Assembly: GCF_020497125.1 (NCBI RefSeq)
Contig: NC_059081.1
Span: 17,269,105 to 17,333,104 of the forward strand
DNA from: Mauremys mutica
Lineage: Eukaryota; Chordata; Testudines; Geoemydidae
DNA: 64,000 nt
Direction of reading: 5' to 3'
Of this stretch, positions 45,067-58,619 are shown piece after piece; the stretch's first letter is position 1, and the number at the start of each line of letters is the position of its first letter. Made by a program: the position numbers and the translations under genes. The notes under the pieces were generated by a model that saw only the letters and a list, made by a program, of their open reading frames with translations, had not been told where the DNA came from and ran no database searches.

Positions 45067-48000
45067 TGGGTCCTAATCTCTGAGTGGGACCTCAAAGCTC
45101 TCTTACAATACAATAATAAATAAGATGTGGCCTCCCAATGACACATGCAGCTGCCACTCTTCCTCTTGTGAGTGATGATGGTGCATGTGTTTTATCCACT
45201 GATAACACAGGTATCCCTCCTAGATCTATCAGCATAACAGACAACAATATTTAAAGATACTCCACATCTCACTTGACCTTAGAATTTATCACCAGCTGTG
45301 CTGCCTGTTCTGGAGTTCACTCTTTCAGATTAAAGATATCTCTAATAGGCTATTTTCTACAAGGCACTCAACAGAAGTGACCTAGCACAGTATGTAAATA
45401 TAGATATAGCACAGTATCAAATAAGCATTGGTCTGTCTATCCATCTTAGCTCTTAGATTTTTTTAAATTTCTTAATACCCATCTCTGTAGTGTTCAGATG
45501 ACAGTGGTACTAGGCACAGGAGTATCTGATGTTATGAAGAACTCTGCTACAGTAGAGACAGACATTACAGTCAGGTTTTTCCCACATTTGGTATCTATTT
45601 TGTATTTCCTGGGAGGGGATGCACCTATCCATGATATGTGGGAAATAAAAGAAACCTGAACAGAAAGTTGCAAGAAAAAGCTGCCTCTACTATCTCATAG
45701 ATACATATATACACTGCATGTCCTCTGGTGAGCCATAGAAGACAAGGAAAAATGTCTTAATTGGGGCTATTTCTCAGGCTGCCAGAAGAAATGGGCAAGC
45801 CAAATTTTTAAAAACTCCGAAGATGCTTCTCACCAGGGACAAATTCAGAATTGCCTTCCGACAAAGTTTAAAATTACAATTGTCATTTTTAAGCCTGCTA
45901 CTGTGCTGAACTGTATTATCTGGGTAACACTGGCAGTAGGACAGCTATCTGTGAGCATTAGCTGTTGCCATGCTGCTAAAGCCAGTATGCTTATCTGCCT
46001 ATGACATCCAGGAGAAACCAATCAATATCTGCTTTTTATCAGGCCTCTCCCTGGTCTTTGGGGAGGGTGTAGTTCTTACATTATTACTATTTAACATTTG
46101 TATTACTGTAGTGTCTAAAGGCCACAATAAACCAGGGCAACATTGTACTGGCTACGATACAATGAATGACATTCTCTGCCCTAAAGAGGGACAGACAAAA
46201 TATAAACAGGTGGATGAGATGAACAAGCAGACTGGGGTGGAGTTGGAAAAGGGTAACGTATAAATATATATTTTCCCCTATTTTCCAGTAGGCTTTGCCG
46301 GAACCCAGGACTGCAAAAACGGTTGCAGAGAGAGACGATAATTCCCAGCAGCGCTGCTCTCCTGGGTCTAAAAAAGAATGGCTACGAACCAACCTGAGCC
46401 AGGAGTTTTCCCTCAATACTGAGGCGAAAGAAGAGTTCCAGCCCATCCTGCTCATGCAGCTCCAGCCTTGGGCCCTAAAACCAGAACCAACAGTACTTTG
46501 CATCCACCAGATTGATTCCTGGAGATTACCTCCCACCCACTCAGTGACCACATATTCTGACCCACAGTTTTTATTTTTTCCAGGAACAGGGTAAGACTGG
46601 TCCATAAAGCTTCCTCTCATAAACCTTTGAAGATCTGCCACATGACATAATAAAGCCCTTTTTGTGAATACTGAGTACTTCAGTCAGAACTGCCTGAAGC
46701 TTTCCTACAGTAAGTTATCTGATTAGATATCCTGTGTAGAACTCCACTCTATAAATGAAACTTAAAATAAAAGTGACCATATGCCAGGCAGAAGCTAGAC
46801 TCTTGAAGTGAGGAGTTCCCCCCTCCCTTTTTATTTTCTAGAAGCAATAACCAAAATTTTCAAACAACCAGGCACACAAATCCACATTGAGTCACCTAAC
46901 TACAGGCTTTTCAGAGATGAGAAGGTTCTCATTTATATGTTATTCATGATGCTTTCAAGGACAGCAGGATGACTTCTCTATATCAATGCTGCCAACGTGT
47001 GAAGGAGAGAATTAAAGTTTGTCAGAGTTTAATTAATTAAGGGATCTGCATCAATCAAGACTGCATTTTGAAAGATTCACAGTTATTAGGATTAGCAGCA
47101 CCAGCATAGCATGGGAAGGAAAAAGAGCTGTGACTGGCCAAGTAGAATCTCTCTTCGTATTTGAAAGAAACAGTGCTTCATTTAGGGCTGCATTTATGGC
47201 ACAATAGACTGAGGGCTTGGTTGTGTCTTAAAACAGCAGTCTGCAGTAGGGTCAGTGCTGAGCTGTCCCACTCCAGTAGGAGCTCCTAGAGGCATTTTGG
47301 CTCCAGGAGCCCAGGGGAGTGCAACTGCTCTGACACCCTTTCACAGGGTGCTGGATCCATTCCTTCGTGGAGCTAGGCGGCATGAAGGGGGCCTAGGTTA
47401 TGGCCCTGTCCCCTATACAGAAGCTCATGCTGAAAATGGTACTACCTGGGAGCATTCCTTGTATTCAAGGACACACAAAGACTAAGATTGTACCTGGGCT
47501 CCTGTGTTGAGGCAGGGGATGGGAGAAGAACTATAGAGAAAAATAAAGGGAGTTAAGGGTCTGAGCCACCAAACAAGATTGAAATATTAGTCTCCATCCC
47601 TTGTATGGACGAGTACAGATGATCCACTGGCAGAAAGAACTCCTAATGTTAATGGATTAAAATTCCTAGATAAAAATGGCATGGTTGATGACATCCCTGG
47701 TATGCATATGATTATATATAGGGCCTGTAAAGGCACACAGAATGATGTTACCTTGGTCAGCCGTAATAGTAGCAAAAATGTACTGTATACATTGCTACAG
47801 TGTCAGGAGACTGCCAGAAAACTTGTCTAATTTTTTTTCAACTCCTCTGGGTTTTTAAGTCTTAATTGCATCCCTTCCTTTTATCTACTGTGCAGTTCAG
47901 ACACTTATAACAACAAATACATTGTCACAAGGTTAAATTACAGTACTCTTGATGAATGAAATATTCCAGTTAGAAATGTTTTTGTACTGAAGTCTGAAGA

Positions 48001-49180
48001 GTCTGATCTTTCAAGGTTGCTTAATATATTAACAACCCAAAAAAGAGTGGCAAGAATTTTCTGTTTGCAAAGTAAAAATATTCTGTAAGCTTTGAAGGAA
48101 GGGCTTCTGCCTGGTGTCTCTCTCTTTTGTACTGTTATGTTTTTGTTTTTTTATGTATGGTCACAATCCTGCAAGTCCTTGACACACAACTTTACCGAAT
48201 TCAATTAACGTTTAGTGCACATAGGTTTTGCAGAAGCAGGACTTATTGTACTTTTGTTTTCTTTTAAAGCCAAGAATATATTAAAGGCAATAAAGCTGGT
48301 TATATTTCTATGAAGAATCTACAAGCAGACACGTGTCCCACAATGCTTTACAAACACAATATGTAAAGTCTATACTTGACCCCTTTTTCTGGGGCTTGGC
48401 TTTATCACCTCAAATCTTCTCCCCAGTCTTGACTGCCCCTATAGTCCCCCAAAATACTCTTTCCCCATCCTAGAGAACCATTCATACCTCCCATATCCAC
48501 ATCCAGTTGGAACAATGAATGACCTGTCTCAGTGAGTCAGAAGAGCCCATTAACCTTTCCCAGCAGAATCCACACCTGGTAGCAGAGAAGAGTGGTTCAG
48601 GCAAATACCCCAGCCGGCTACAGAACTGTTTTAAAAAGGGGACCAAGGAAGGAGAAAAAGCAGAGGTGAAGTGTCACTAGACAAAGACAAATTACCTGTT
48701 GAGTAGGAAGGATGGGTGCCTTTCTCCTAACCACAGAGAAAATAAAGGGAATTTTGTTAGGTTCCATCCACTATTAGTTCCAAAGGAACAACCAATATTT
48801 ATCGATTAGATAGATTAGATTAGACAGATAGATGTGCAAAGAGTTTCTACTGATGGGTGCTTTTAATCAAGATGGGTTCAGGCTAAAAGTGCTGATCTCT
48901 CCAATATTAGGAGGGTGTTCTGATAGGGAGTTTCAGGCTGGATAAGAAAGATAGAGACCGTTAATAGAATTCAGATCTGTGTTTGGGCTCAGATTTCAAA
49001 CACATCTTAACATTTAGAATTCAACTAGTCTCTAATTTTAATTGAGCCTGAAATTGCTCTGTAGCTCCTGATTTTTCTTCTTCTTTTGCATTAATACTAC
49101 TAAGACTTAACATGTACATGTGCTCTATAGTACATGCGCAAAAGTCCTCTAGTTCCCAGCCCCACAATAGGGCTGGGCAC
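45067..49180. other. Long gene-free stretch
   Basis: No gene recognised. The 184-codon - frame at 46087-46641 has no domain and no compositional sign of coding. A GATA-like microsatellite lies at 48800-48835. Confidence 0.5.
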
Positions 49181-49184
49181 CAGA

Positions 49185-49412
49185 CAGTCATGGTCAGGCT
49201 TTAGCCTGGGCTTGGGGAGGCTCATACTGCCAGCAATTAAACACCGGCTAAAGGGGCTGGCTTCAGCTGGGGCGGGGCTCCGGCTGCCAGCAAGACAATC
49301 ACAGTCTATGTAGCTGGTTCAGGCCTCAAGGCTCAAGCGGCCAGCAAGCAGTCTTAAGGCTGGATTTAGCCTGGGCAGGGCTCGGGCAGCCAGCAAACAA
49401 CAGTCTATAAGG
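49185..49412. repeat. Minisatellite, about 85-bp units
   Basis: Three to four diverged units of the type 'ggctt.agcctgggcagggctc.ggc.gccagcaa.caa.cacagtcta'. Confidence 0.65.
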
Positions 49413-49989
49413 GAGCTGGTAAGGGAGGCTCCTTCTTCAGGGTAGGAGTTCCCCTGCACAGTATAGGGAGTCTGCCACGCCAGGGTTGGGTGTCAGGAGG
49501 ACACGGGCCCACCCTACTCCCCCGCGTCACAGCCCAGAGCCCTGGCAGAGGCAGGATTGGCTGCCCCTGCGTCGGCGGGAATCTAGCCACAACATACCAA
49601 CTGAGCCACACCTGGCTCTGCAGCCAGCTGCTCCGTGGCTGCCCCTGGGCACTTCCTGCCTCCCCGGGGTTTGGTACCTCTTGCTTCCAGAGCTCGTCGG
49701 GCTCCTCAGAGTACACCATGGCCAGCAGTCCGAGCCACTCCTCATTGGGGTCTCCCACTTTTGCGGCTATCGCACAGCTGTGGGTAGGTTCCCCTCCTGG
49801 GCACAGCAGGAGCATCCTTCTCTTCCAGGGATTCCGCCCCAACTGGGCTGCAGGGCCTTCCTCTTATACTTCCAGCCCCACCCCAGCACTTCCGGTGAGG
49901 GGTCGGAGCAGGCTAGGCCCCACCCACCAAGGGGAGTGTAGTAAACCCTCGCTCTCCCGCATGGAGGGAGGCCACTCAGCCTCACTACA
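49413..49989 (-). mobile_element. Possible LTR in reverse orientation
   Basis: On the - strand it starts TGTAGTGAGGCTGAGTGGCC, similar to the LTR start at 56739 (TGTAGTGGGGCGGAGTGCC), and has GTATAAGAGGAAGG as a TATA-like box. The far end was not found; the minisatellite may belong to it. The overlapping frames of 145-172 codons on both strands have no recognisable domain. Confidence 0.4.
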
Positions 49990-49994
49990 AGCAG

Positions 49995-52380
49995 TCCCAT
50001 TGGCTTAAATGTTACACATCTACTTAAGTACCTTGCTGAATCAGGAGGTAAGTGACTTGCCCAACACTTCTGTGGCAGAACCAGAAATTGACACACACAC
50101 ACACCCCAAGTCTTCTAAGACCCAAGCCAATGCCTTAATCAAAGTTCTCTTTTCCAGAATTTAGCCCCAAATGATCATTCCTAGTGTCACAAATCCATAC
50201 AATAATGCATCATGAATATTTGTGGTGCTCTGTAAAAAAACATTCTATTGTTATTGGTGTGAACTGGTAAAAATTAATAAAAATCATAAACAATATCTAA
50301 TTGTGTATAGGTGAATATTTTTGTTCAAACAAAAGTGATGAAGAAATAAAAGTACTAGAAAGAATAATACAAATCACACCAGACTACATGATACATTTGT
50401 GATATAGTGTGATATATTTTTCACATATCTAATCTATTTAAAACATGCCATGCCATTCATCTTCAAATAAATATTGTAAAAGCTGCCTCATTTATTATTG
50501 TTCTGAACACATTTACATCTAGCTTCAATATTATCATATTCCGTAATGCACAGATGAAAGCTTCAGATTATTTTTTTTCTTATTGAAGCCAAATATCTGC
50601 CAGAACAAGTTCAAATCAAATTCTACTTTTCAACAGGATTTTCATATATATTCTTCCCCAAAACAGGTGATCTTATGCTGCACTCATGAAGACGTCTGAG
50701 CTCATGTGATCAGACATGTCACGGTGTAGCATGAGCAATTTGACATGAAGTCATGACTGAGTCAGCTAAAATGTAAAAGGGAATAACAAGCTGTCACATC
50801 AGACAGGAAATATCTCCTTCAAATGCTTGTGGCAAATTGCAGCAATAGAAGTTTTAAAACATGGTGACTATTTGCAAAGTGAATAACAGACAGTGCCCTG
50901 TAACCAGGTTGACTATCCAAGAGTCCTAGTAATTGAAAGAAGGAACAAAGTTCTCAAATATTTCCTTATGTCTTTGAAGAGATTTTTACCTGTGTTTTTC
51001 TTCCCATTCTTTAAAAATGTATTATATGTTTTTGAGGTAGTTATTTTGTTATTTAACATTATTTTGGACTGTGGTGGCACCTACTAGCCCCAATCAAGGA
51101 TTGATACCCCATTGTACTAGATGCTTCACACACATACTACTTTTTGTATGAGTATGGTATTACTAAGACAGTCTCTACCTGACAGAGATGACAAGCTACA
51201 TATGTTTGTCATCATAATAATTGCATACTACAAATTTCATAATGAACTTTAGCCAACATTTTAATATCACTTTTCAAATATCACTCTTAAAGACTCACGC
51301 TGGCTACGTCTTGCTTGGTGTTTGGAGGCAAACCATGCAGACAGCAGGAGTTTTGATGCTTTAAGGAATGTAGGATCTGGTGCTGGTTTGCTACAGTTCC
51401 CTATTCAGTTGTTTGTTTGTTTCTTTTTAAATGTTGGTGCTGATTCTTTTCCCCCAAAGTATTTCCTTCTGTAAGCAAGAAGGAAGACATGAAGAGAAGA
51501 AACAAAGTGTGAAATCATTTGAGTTGCTTTTCTTTAGGGTATACAATATGTGTGCTTATGCCAGGCACGGTGCCAGGTACGGCCAGTGACCTTATGGTCA
51601 ATGGGAATTGAAGTGGACCCTTCAAAAACACTTTCTTATACAAATATACAGACAAATACTGTAATCCTTCTTCAATCCTTATGCAGGGAAATATACCCCT
51701 GGTCTGCAGGACTTGACCCACAATGTCAAGGTCACATGCATGGACCCTGAGGAAAAGAGTTCTTCACCTGTATTGTTAAGATGCTGCAAATCAACTTTCC
51801 TTGATTCTATTATTTGAACCATGCTCCTAGTTTCAGAGAGACATTATTGCCACATCTTACAACTGCAATTGTCTCTGTGAATTAATTCAACCCCAAACAA
51901 TTTCTCTCAGAAGCTTGCTCCACTAAAGCAGCACCCCCATCTTCGCTGGATCATAACAAAATTCTGCTGTTTAATTTAAAAAAATTAGTCCGCTGTCAAA
52001 CCAGACTTTAGCTTCTTAATTCCTATTCTAAATGGCAATCACTTAGGCCATAATAGAATGACCCTTCAGTATTTTATCATGTTCAGTTTCAAGTCAAACT
52101 TCCTTTCCTGCAACTTTGGAATGAACTCTTACCGTATTCTCATAATCCTTTTGCAATAAAGACTGAGTTTATCCGGGACACAGTGAATTGTTCCTATGTA
52201 GTGCCTCAAGTTTCCCCAGTGGTTCACTATATATTTACAAATGGCTACTGTCCCTTTGGAAATTACTTCCCATCTGCTTTATCTTCTAATCACTCAACAA
52301 TAATTCTACTCTTTATCTCTTAATTATAAAAGCTGATAGTTACATGTCTAAGATCATAAAAGTTGTTATACTGGATCAGA
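49995..52380. other. AT-rich gene-free stretch
   Basis: No gene or recognised element. A short CA run lies at 50091-50103. Confidence 0.5.
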
Positions 52381-52458
52381 CCATTGGTTCATCAAGTCTG
52401 GTGTTCTGGCTCTACTATACAGGGAAGGTAGGTGAAAAACCCACTAATGCATCTAAAC

Positions 52459-53031
52459 CACGGGTCAGCAACCTTTCAGAAGTGGTGTGCCAAATTCACT
52501 GTAATTTAAGGTTTCTCGTGCCTTAACATTTGTAGAAGGTCTCTCTCTGTCTATATTATATCAATAAACTATTGTTGTGTTTAAAGTAAACAAGGTTTTA
52601 AAAATATTTAACAAGCTTCATTTAAAATAAAATTAAAATGCAGATCTTATCAATTTAGTGTGATCCTTCCCTGGGATTGTTGTCTGGGGTTCCAGCCACC
52701 AACCCCGCTCAGCAAGTTGCTGGTCAGGGATCCAGCCGCTGGTCCTGCTCAGCCCGCTGATGGTCTGCGGTGCCAGTAGCACTCAGCCTGCTGCCGGCCT
52801 GGGGTTCTGGCTGCTGATCCCTTGTCAGTTGGGGTCCCAGCAGCCGGCCCCACTCAGCCTCCTGCCGGCCTCAGTGAGCAGAACCCAAGGCTGGTAGCGG
52901 GCTGAGGGGGGCCGGCGGCTGGGACGCTGGCTGGCAACGGGGCAGCAGCCAAAACCCCAGAGCATCGCGTGCCATCAAAAATTGGCTTGCGTGCCACCTT
53001 TGGCACATGTGCCGTAGGATGCCGACCCCTG
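52459..53031. mobile_element. hAT MITE with internal minisatellite
   Basis: CACGGGTCAGCAACC and GGATGCCGACCCCTG are the ends. The flanks are a perfect 8-bp duplication ATCTAAAC (52451-52458 and 53032-53039). 52676-52930 holds about four units of roughly 50 bp with 'ctcagcc.gctgccggcctggggttc.ggc.gctgg'. Non-coding. Confidence 0.92.
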
Positions 53032-53242
53032 ATCTAAACAATTAGTCAATGCTACCCATGAGAGTAACATTTCTTGCCCAGCCCTTTTGGTGATCAGTTT
53101 ATGCCCTGAAGCAAGAGATGTTATTACTTTTTTAATAGTTTCCTGCATTGTGCATTGCATACTCCTTTCCATTGTGCCCAACATTAAGGGGATACTGTCA
53201 AGGCTAATGGGCCCAAAATCTAATTTAACCTAAGAGGAACAT

Positions 53243-53934
53243 TGTAGCAGGGTGGTCATCCGCTCCTACCTTGAAGGGTTTAAAACAGCGCAGGGAGAGG
53301 GCTGTGGCAGGACAAAGTAGCAAGTCTTGGCTGATTGGGGAAATAGCCACAGCTGGGGCCATGCCCCATTCAGGCCGCAGCTGGCCCTATAAAAGGACTG
53401 TAAGCCAGGAGCTCAGGCAGTCCCTCTCTAGTGGTAGAGAGGGGCGGACCTGGCTGCCTGGGAACTGAAAGGTACTTGAGTAGAGCAGTGCTGGGGAATA
53501 GGGTAAGGGAGCTGGGGAGCTCCTGCCTGGAAAACTCCCAGGCTGCAGGCCTTGTCTAAGGCCAAATAGGTACTGGGATTGCAGGGGTGCAGTCTGGGGG
53601 TAGGCAGAGGCAGCAGGTTCAAACCCCTCCTGCTGATGATGAGTGATATGGACTGAAGTCTTCCCCAGTGTGTGGGGGCTAGATGAGGACTGGCAATGAA
53701 CACTGAGGCAAGGTGGGGATAGAGGGTGGGGATTCCCCTGGGAGGGGAGCCCAGAGTGTGAGGGTACTGCCAGGAGGCAGCACCCAAGCTAAAGGGGCAC
53801 CAGGATCTGGGAGGGACACAGGGGCCAGCAACAAGCAGGACATTGGCCTGTAGAGGGCGCTCCAAAGGCAGGACAAGCTAATTCCCTGGATGACCAGCAG
53901 GAGGCGCCACAGGGTGAGTCCTTGCATCGCTACA
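53243..53934 (+). mobile_element. Solo LTR, 692 bp, with TATA box
   Basis: TGTAGCAGGGTGG to GCATCGCTACA: TG...CA ends with a 6-bp TGTAGC/GCTACA inverted pair. Flanks AACAT and AACGT match at 4 of 5. CCTATAAAAGG at about 53390 is a strong TATA box for the + strand. 'agggcgctcc...ttccctgga.gaccagcaggaggcgccac..ggtgagtcc' near the end is shared with the LTR at 56739, so the two are related. Confidence 0.82.
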
Positions 53935-53939
53935 AACGT

Positions 53940-55830
53940 GTACAAGTAAGTGTGTTGGAAAAACTATATTTCCGAATTAAGACAGCAACACAAGGAATGG
54001 GCTGATCCTCAGGCTTTAACGTCATTCATGTTCCATATGTGGGGTGGCTACAAGATCCTGTTCGACACCAAAGGAGCGGAAAGATTGCAGAAATCATACA
54101 ACTCAAAAGCTGCTCAGAACATGATCATGGAGATGGTGATGGATTTATGTGGTCTACTGGTAAATCCATGACTGCCTACACATGATGATGATGGACAGTA
54201 TTGTGGTACTGCTGCTGCTCCAATCACCCTGCTGTGTTTAGCAAGTCACCAATTGCTCCCCAGAAAAGAAGTGCCCAAAAGGGACAGCAAGTTGTTCCAT
54301 CAAAATCAAAGCAATTCTATAATCTCATCAGGCTAGGAACCCACTAATCAACAATTCTCTGAGTTCAGATAAACTCAACTATCACCATTTCTCTGCCTTC
54401 ATTCTTTGCTTTCTTTCAGCAATTTTACAAAATGTGTGTAAACACAACATTGCTAGTGTGCCAGATTGTGCAGGGCATCCCAATCCGTCAGCACAAGTGT
54501 CCAAATTCCTTGTATCATGGGATAAAGCCCACTGAACTAAGAGCCAGGGACCATGATTTCAAAGATCATCTCTGCTATTTATATTTCCTTACACATTGTG
54601 GTCTTTTTATTGACCAAGACCTCTAACCCCTATCCTAGAAAGCTGTAAAGTATTAACCACCTGTTTGAGCTTGGGCCCAGTTGATAGGAGGAGAAAACCT
54701 GGAAATCAGTAATGCTGAAAGAAACTGATGCAGAATAGAGGAAAGCAAAGATAAAATAGTTAAATTTGTAGAGCTTGGCTAATTGAAACCTAAGGTGACA
54801 TAATAACAATTTAAGGTCTGATCTAAAGCCCATTAAGGTCAATGGGAGTCTTTCCACTGACTTCAATAAGATTTAAATTAGGCCTTAAAATAAGATAAAC
54901 CTACAAACATTTGAAAGGTGCAAAAACAAAGAGGGAGAGGAACTATTTAGTGATATAAATGGGTGCAATTGGGAGCAATAGGATGAAATTAAGAAAGGAA
55001 ATTGAGGAAGTTTAGCAAGATCTATTAGCCTTTGGAATATCCATTAAATGTGTTAGTCTCTGGAAAAATCTCTCAAGGGAAGTGCTGGAAGATCCATCGC
55101 TTGGGACATTTAAAACAGACAAGACCAAGCATTAGCAAATATATTGTGTAGGGTATGATCCTGCATTGGTAGGGGGATGGGCTGCATGCCCTAGCAAGTC
55201 TTTTCTGTAGCAAGCCTATAACTGTCAGTAGTAGAAGCATGAGTGTGATACAAAATATATCTTTAAAATTAAGATTTTGATCACATTTTCTACAGCATGC
55301 ACTAATTTTAAAGTCAAATATACCCTTGTACATTAACTACAGTAGGTGTTATTTGTCAAGAGTTTGATGTAAGTTGTGCCCCCCATTTTGGGTGTTGGTT
55401 ATACACGGAACATTTTAACCAGATGTCTCTGGTTTTATTCTTGAGTTTTCCAACACAGCAATAATAAAATAGACAGCTATATGAAGGGTCAGTGCCTGGG
55501 TTATGTGAGTGCACTAAGAGGTAAGTATGTCGATTTTGGGCACCTGTGCCCTCCCCACACCGCATCCCCCTGCCACCCCAGCCCTGGGCTCTCCCCACCA
55601 ACTTACACCCTCCTGCAGTTCCCAGGCAGCCAGGTCCTCCCCTCTCCAATCAGGATCTCAAGAGAGTGCTAGGAGGGGGCCCTGCTACCACACCCACCAA
55701 TGCATCACAACTTCTAAATCTATTGGCCTGGAGTGTGGTCTTGTCACTTATTCTTTTTTTAAGGAACAGCAGAGTGAACCTCCCATGCATTCCTCCCTGA
55801 ACACTTCTTCTCACACTGCCGCACCTGATA
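53940..55830. other. Gene-free spacer
   Basis: No gene recognised. It contains a dispersed palindrome at 54814-54888. Confidence 0.45.
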
Positions 55831-55833
55831 GGC

Positions 55834-56733
55834 AGGGCCAGATTAACCTTTTGTGGGCCCAGCATGAAACATATTTGTGAGCCCCTACGGGAGCTATGGG
55901 GCATGGCACAGGTAGGGGGTTAGTCCCCAGAGCCAGGGGTAGCCGGAGGCAATGGGGCATGGCATGGTGGCCCTGCTCTGCCCTGCCCAGTGCAGCGCAA
56001 GGACACTGTTTACAAACCAGCAGTTGCCAGACACACACTGGCCCATCCGGCCCTGCATTGCCAGCATGCCCTTTCCCCTTATGGGTAGACCCGTGCTGCA
56101 CCACACTATCCGCTGCACCCACAACCTCTATGCCCAGCACCCTTCCCGCCCATGGACCGCCCTCTCACAAGCCCCCACCACAACTGCACAGTGCCTCCCC
56201 ACTGAGATCCCCCACTGACATCTATGCCCAGCGCATCCCTGCCAGAGATCCCACACACACAGACCCTCCGCCACAACTGCACAGTGCCCTGCACACCATC
56301 ACCCCCCGCCCAGTGCCCCAACCCAAATACCCTTCCACTGCCCAGCCCCCCCCCCAGACACACGCTGCCCAGAACCCTCACCGACACAGACCTCCCCAAT
56401 CCCCTAGTGCCCCCCACAGACCCACTCCTCCGTGCCCGGCCCCCAGGCTGCACTCACCAGCCCCACTGGAAGGTGACCGTGTCTGCCAGGCTGAGCTGGC
56501 AGTGCGGCTGTGGCTGGCACCAAGGCAGGGGTCACTCTGGTCCCTGGGGAGTGGCATGATCAACCCGGTCGGAGCGGGAGCAGGGCCTTCCTGAGCTGGG
56601 CTCCCGCAGGACCCACTCGCCTGGTGGGGCCCATCTGAGCTTCCGCTGGCTGAGATTGGCCTGGCCCCTGGGAGGTGGGCAGGGCCCCACAGATGCCAGG
56701 CCGCAGAGACTTCTCTGCGTCAGAGCTGCATTG
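55834..56733. mobile_element. Possible hAT element, C-rich, right end not found
   Basis: It begins CAGGGCCAGATTAACC, a hAT-like left end, then a C-rich body with repeated 'cccac.g.ccccgcc' words. The 232-codon + frame (55896-56594) is Pro/His/Ser-rich low complexity and not a gene. The right terminus and target duplication were not identified. Confidence 0.45.
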
Positions 56734-56738
56734 GGCAG

Positions 56739-57548
56739 TGTAGTGGGGCGGAGTGCCCCACTCCCTGGGAGCGTGGCCTGCGGTAGGCCAGGGCGCCTGC
56801 GCAGACCGGGAGCCAGTCAAAGAAGGGCTTATTGGGAGCCAATCAGGGCCCAGTTTGGAGACAGCCAATCAGGGCCAGGCTCAGCCCTGTAAGAAGGCTG
56901 CCCAGGAGGGGAGCAGTCAGTCTGTCCCAGGCCTTTGAGAGGGGAAGGTCAGTCAGTCGGTCTGTCCCCAAAGGTGGGAGACCAGCACCACGGACAGCGC
57001 AGTGCTGGCCAGGCTCAGGGAGGCTAGGGAGCCCGTAGCCCGTAGCCTGCCAGGCTCTGAAGGGAAGGGCCTAGCGGGTGCAAGGGGCCGTCGGGGAAGC
57101 GGCCCAGGGAAGCAGACAGTGAAGGGGAGACAAGGAGGACAGTGAAGCTGCCACCAGAGGGTCCTTGGGCCAGGACCCAGAGTAGAGGGCGGGCCTGGGT
57201 CCCGCCCTTCCCCCCTTGCAGTACACCCAGCCATTGGCCGTAGGGAGTGGCCATTACAGACTATGCCAGATCCCTGACAAGAGGGATTGGACTCAGAGGG
57301 TGTGGTTGGACATGGTTGCTGGCGTGTAGGACTGCTGATCACCAACCCCTGGAAGTGGGTGTGGATGGACTGAGGGGCATTGCCTCGAAGAGGACGCCGC
57401 TGAGCAGGGAGAGACGTGGGTCCAGAGATGCCAACCGAGGGCGGAATGATGGATGGGACACCACCAGGAGGGGGCGCTCCACTGGACAGCGCTAATTCCC
57501 AGAGTCACCAGCGGGAGGTGCCAGGTGGTGAGTCCCCACACCGTCACA
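56739..57548 (+). mobile_element. Solo LTR, 810 bp
   Basis: TGTAGTGGGGCGGAG to CCACACCGTCACA, with a perfect 5-bp duplication GGCAG (56734-56738 and 57549-57553). It shares its 3' module ('gaggggg' to 'cgctccactgg...ccagcgggaggtgcca') with the LTR at 53243. Two 'agccaatcaggg' blocks near 56840-56875 are CCAAT-type promoter words. Frames inside are GC artefacts. Confidence 0.88.
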
Positions 57549-57553
57549 GGCAG

Positions 57554-58490
57554 CAAGGCAGATCCCTGGGACATGACCCCTGAGAGCTCACCTGTCCTGG
57601 CCATGCCCACTGACCCTGCATCCAGCCCATATGGCAGAGCCTAGCTGCTGGGCAGCAAGCCCCCTACAGGCGAGCAGGACTGCTGGCTTGGAGACACTCA
57701 CACACCAAAGCCTGGGCACTGGACTGCCCCAAGAGAGGGGCCAGACCCAGCTGTGTGGATGGGTTAGACAGGTGATGGGTCCACGGCACCATTGTAAACC
57801 TGGTACTGCTGGTAGGATGGTTCTGAAAATGACTGCACCACTAAGACTATCCTTCTTCTCCATCTCCAGCTTCAGCAGGCAAGAGCAAGATTAGACCTGC
57901 TGAAAGCAGGTTGTTGACATTTTATCTTACTGTGTGATTTGACATATCTATGTAACTCAATACTTTTAGGACAATGACTAATGTTAAGTCATATGCACAA
58001 TATTCTCTTTTCTGGCACCATCCGACATTGGTTTGATCTAACTCCCTGTTCTACCTACGCTAACAAAACAAAAAAAATCACAATGCTCTAAGCTCTGACT
58101 CTTCTGACAGGAAGTTTGCCCTTTCTGCTTATCATTGATTCTGACACTGTAAAGAACCAATTCAGTAAGCCACAAATCTACATCATATTTAACAAAGAAG
58201 CACTTGGTCTACTTAAATTTCTGCCTTATGCTGCATCGCCTGCTACACTGCTGAATTACTTAGTCAGCCTGGAGAAAGGCTCTTTAATTTTATGACAAAC
58301 CATGACTAAGTTAATAGTAATCTATTGCTATAGACAAAAGGCCAGATTCTGCAGTCTGCTTGATCCATTAAGCAATTTTCTACTTGTACATTCTAAGTGT
58401 GATTCTTTGGGGGTTCACTCAGACCAGTGAGGGGTTGTCAGCACCTGTGCTGTAACCATGGGTGCTTCTGTGTTGTGTAGCATTGGCTGA
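57554..58490. other. Gene-free spacer
   Basis: No gene or recognised repeat. Confidence 0.4.
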
Positions 58491-58491
58491 G

Positions 58492-58615
58492 GGTATGTCT
58501 ACAATGCACCCACAGCTGGCCCGTGCCAGCTGACTAGGGCTCGGGGGGGATCGGGATAAGGGACTGCTTAATTGTTGCGTAGACGTTCAGACTCAGGCTT
58601 TGATACCCTCCCACC
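58492..58615. mobile_element. MITE fragment, 'GAGGGTATGTCTACA' end
   Basis: The left terminus resembles the Harbinger end at 41776 (GGGTATGTC.ACA). 'gcgtagacgttcagactc' near the right suggests the body of the same family. No right terminus and no duplication. Confidence 0.5.
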
Positions 58616-58619
58616 TTGC

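Noticed and set aside
46087..46641. 184-codon - strand frame
   Set aside because: No recognisable domain, no codon-use signal I could see, and no neighbouring exon signals.
49490..50008. 172-codon + frame and overlapping frames
   Set aside because: They lie in an LTR-like GC-rich region. Competing frames of similar length on both strands suggest none is coding.
53950..54171. 73-codon frame 'EWADPQALTSFMFHMWGGYKI...' as a possible retrogene fragment
   Set aside because: The composition looks protein-like, but I recognise no family and see no splice or poly-A evidence.
55896..56594. 232-codon + strand frame
   Set aside because: Pro/His/Ser-rich low complexity in a C-rich repeat, with overlapping long frames in other phases and on the other strand. 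No domain.
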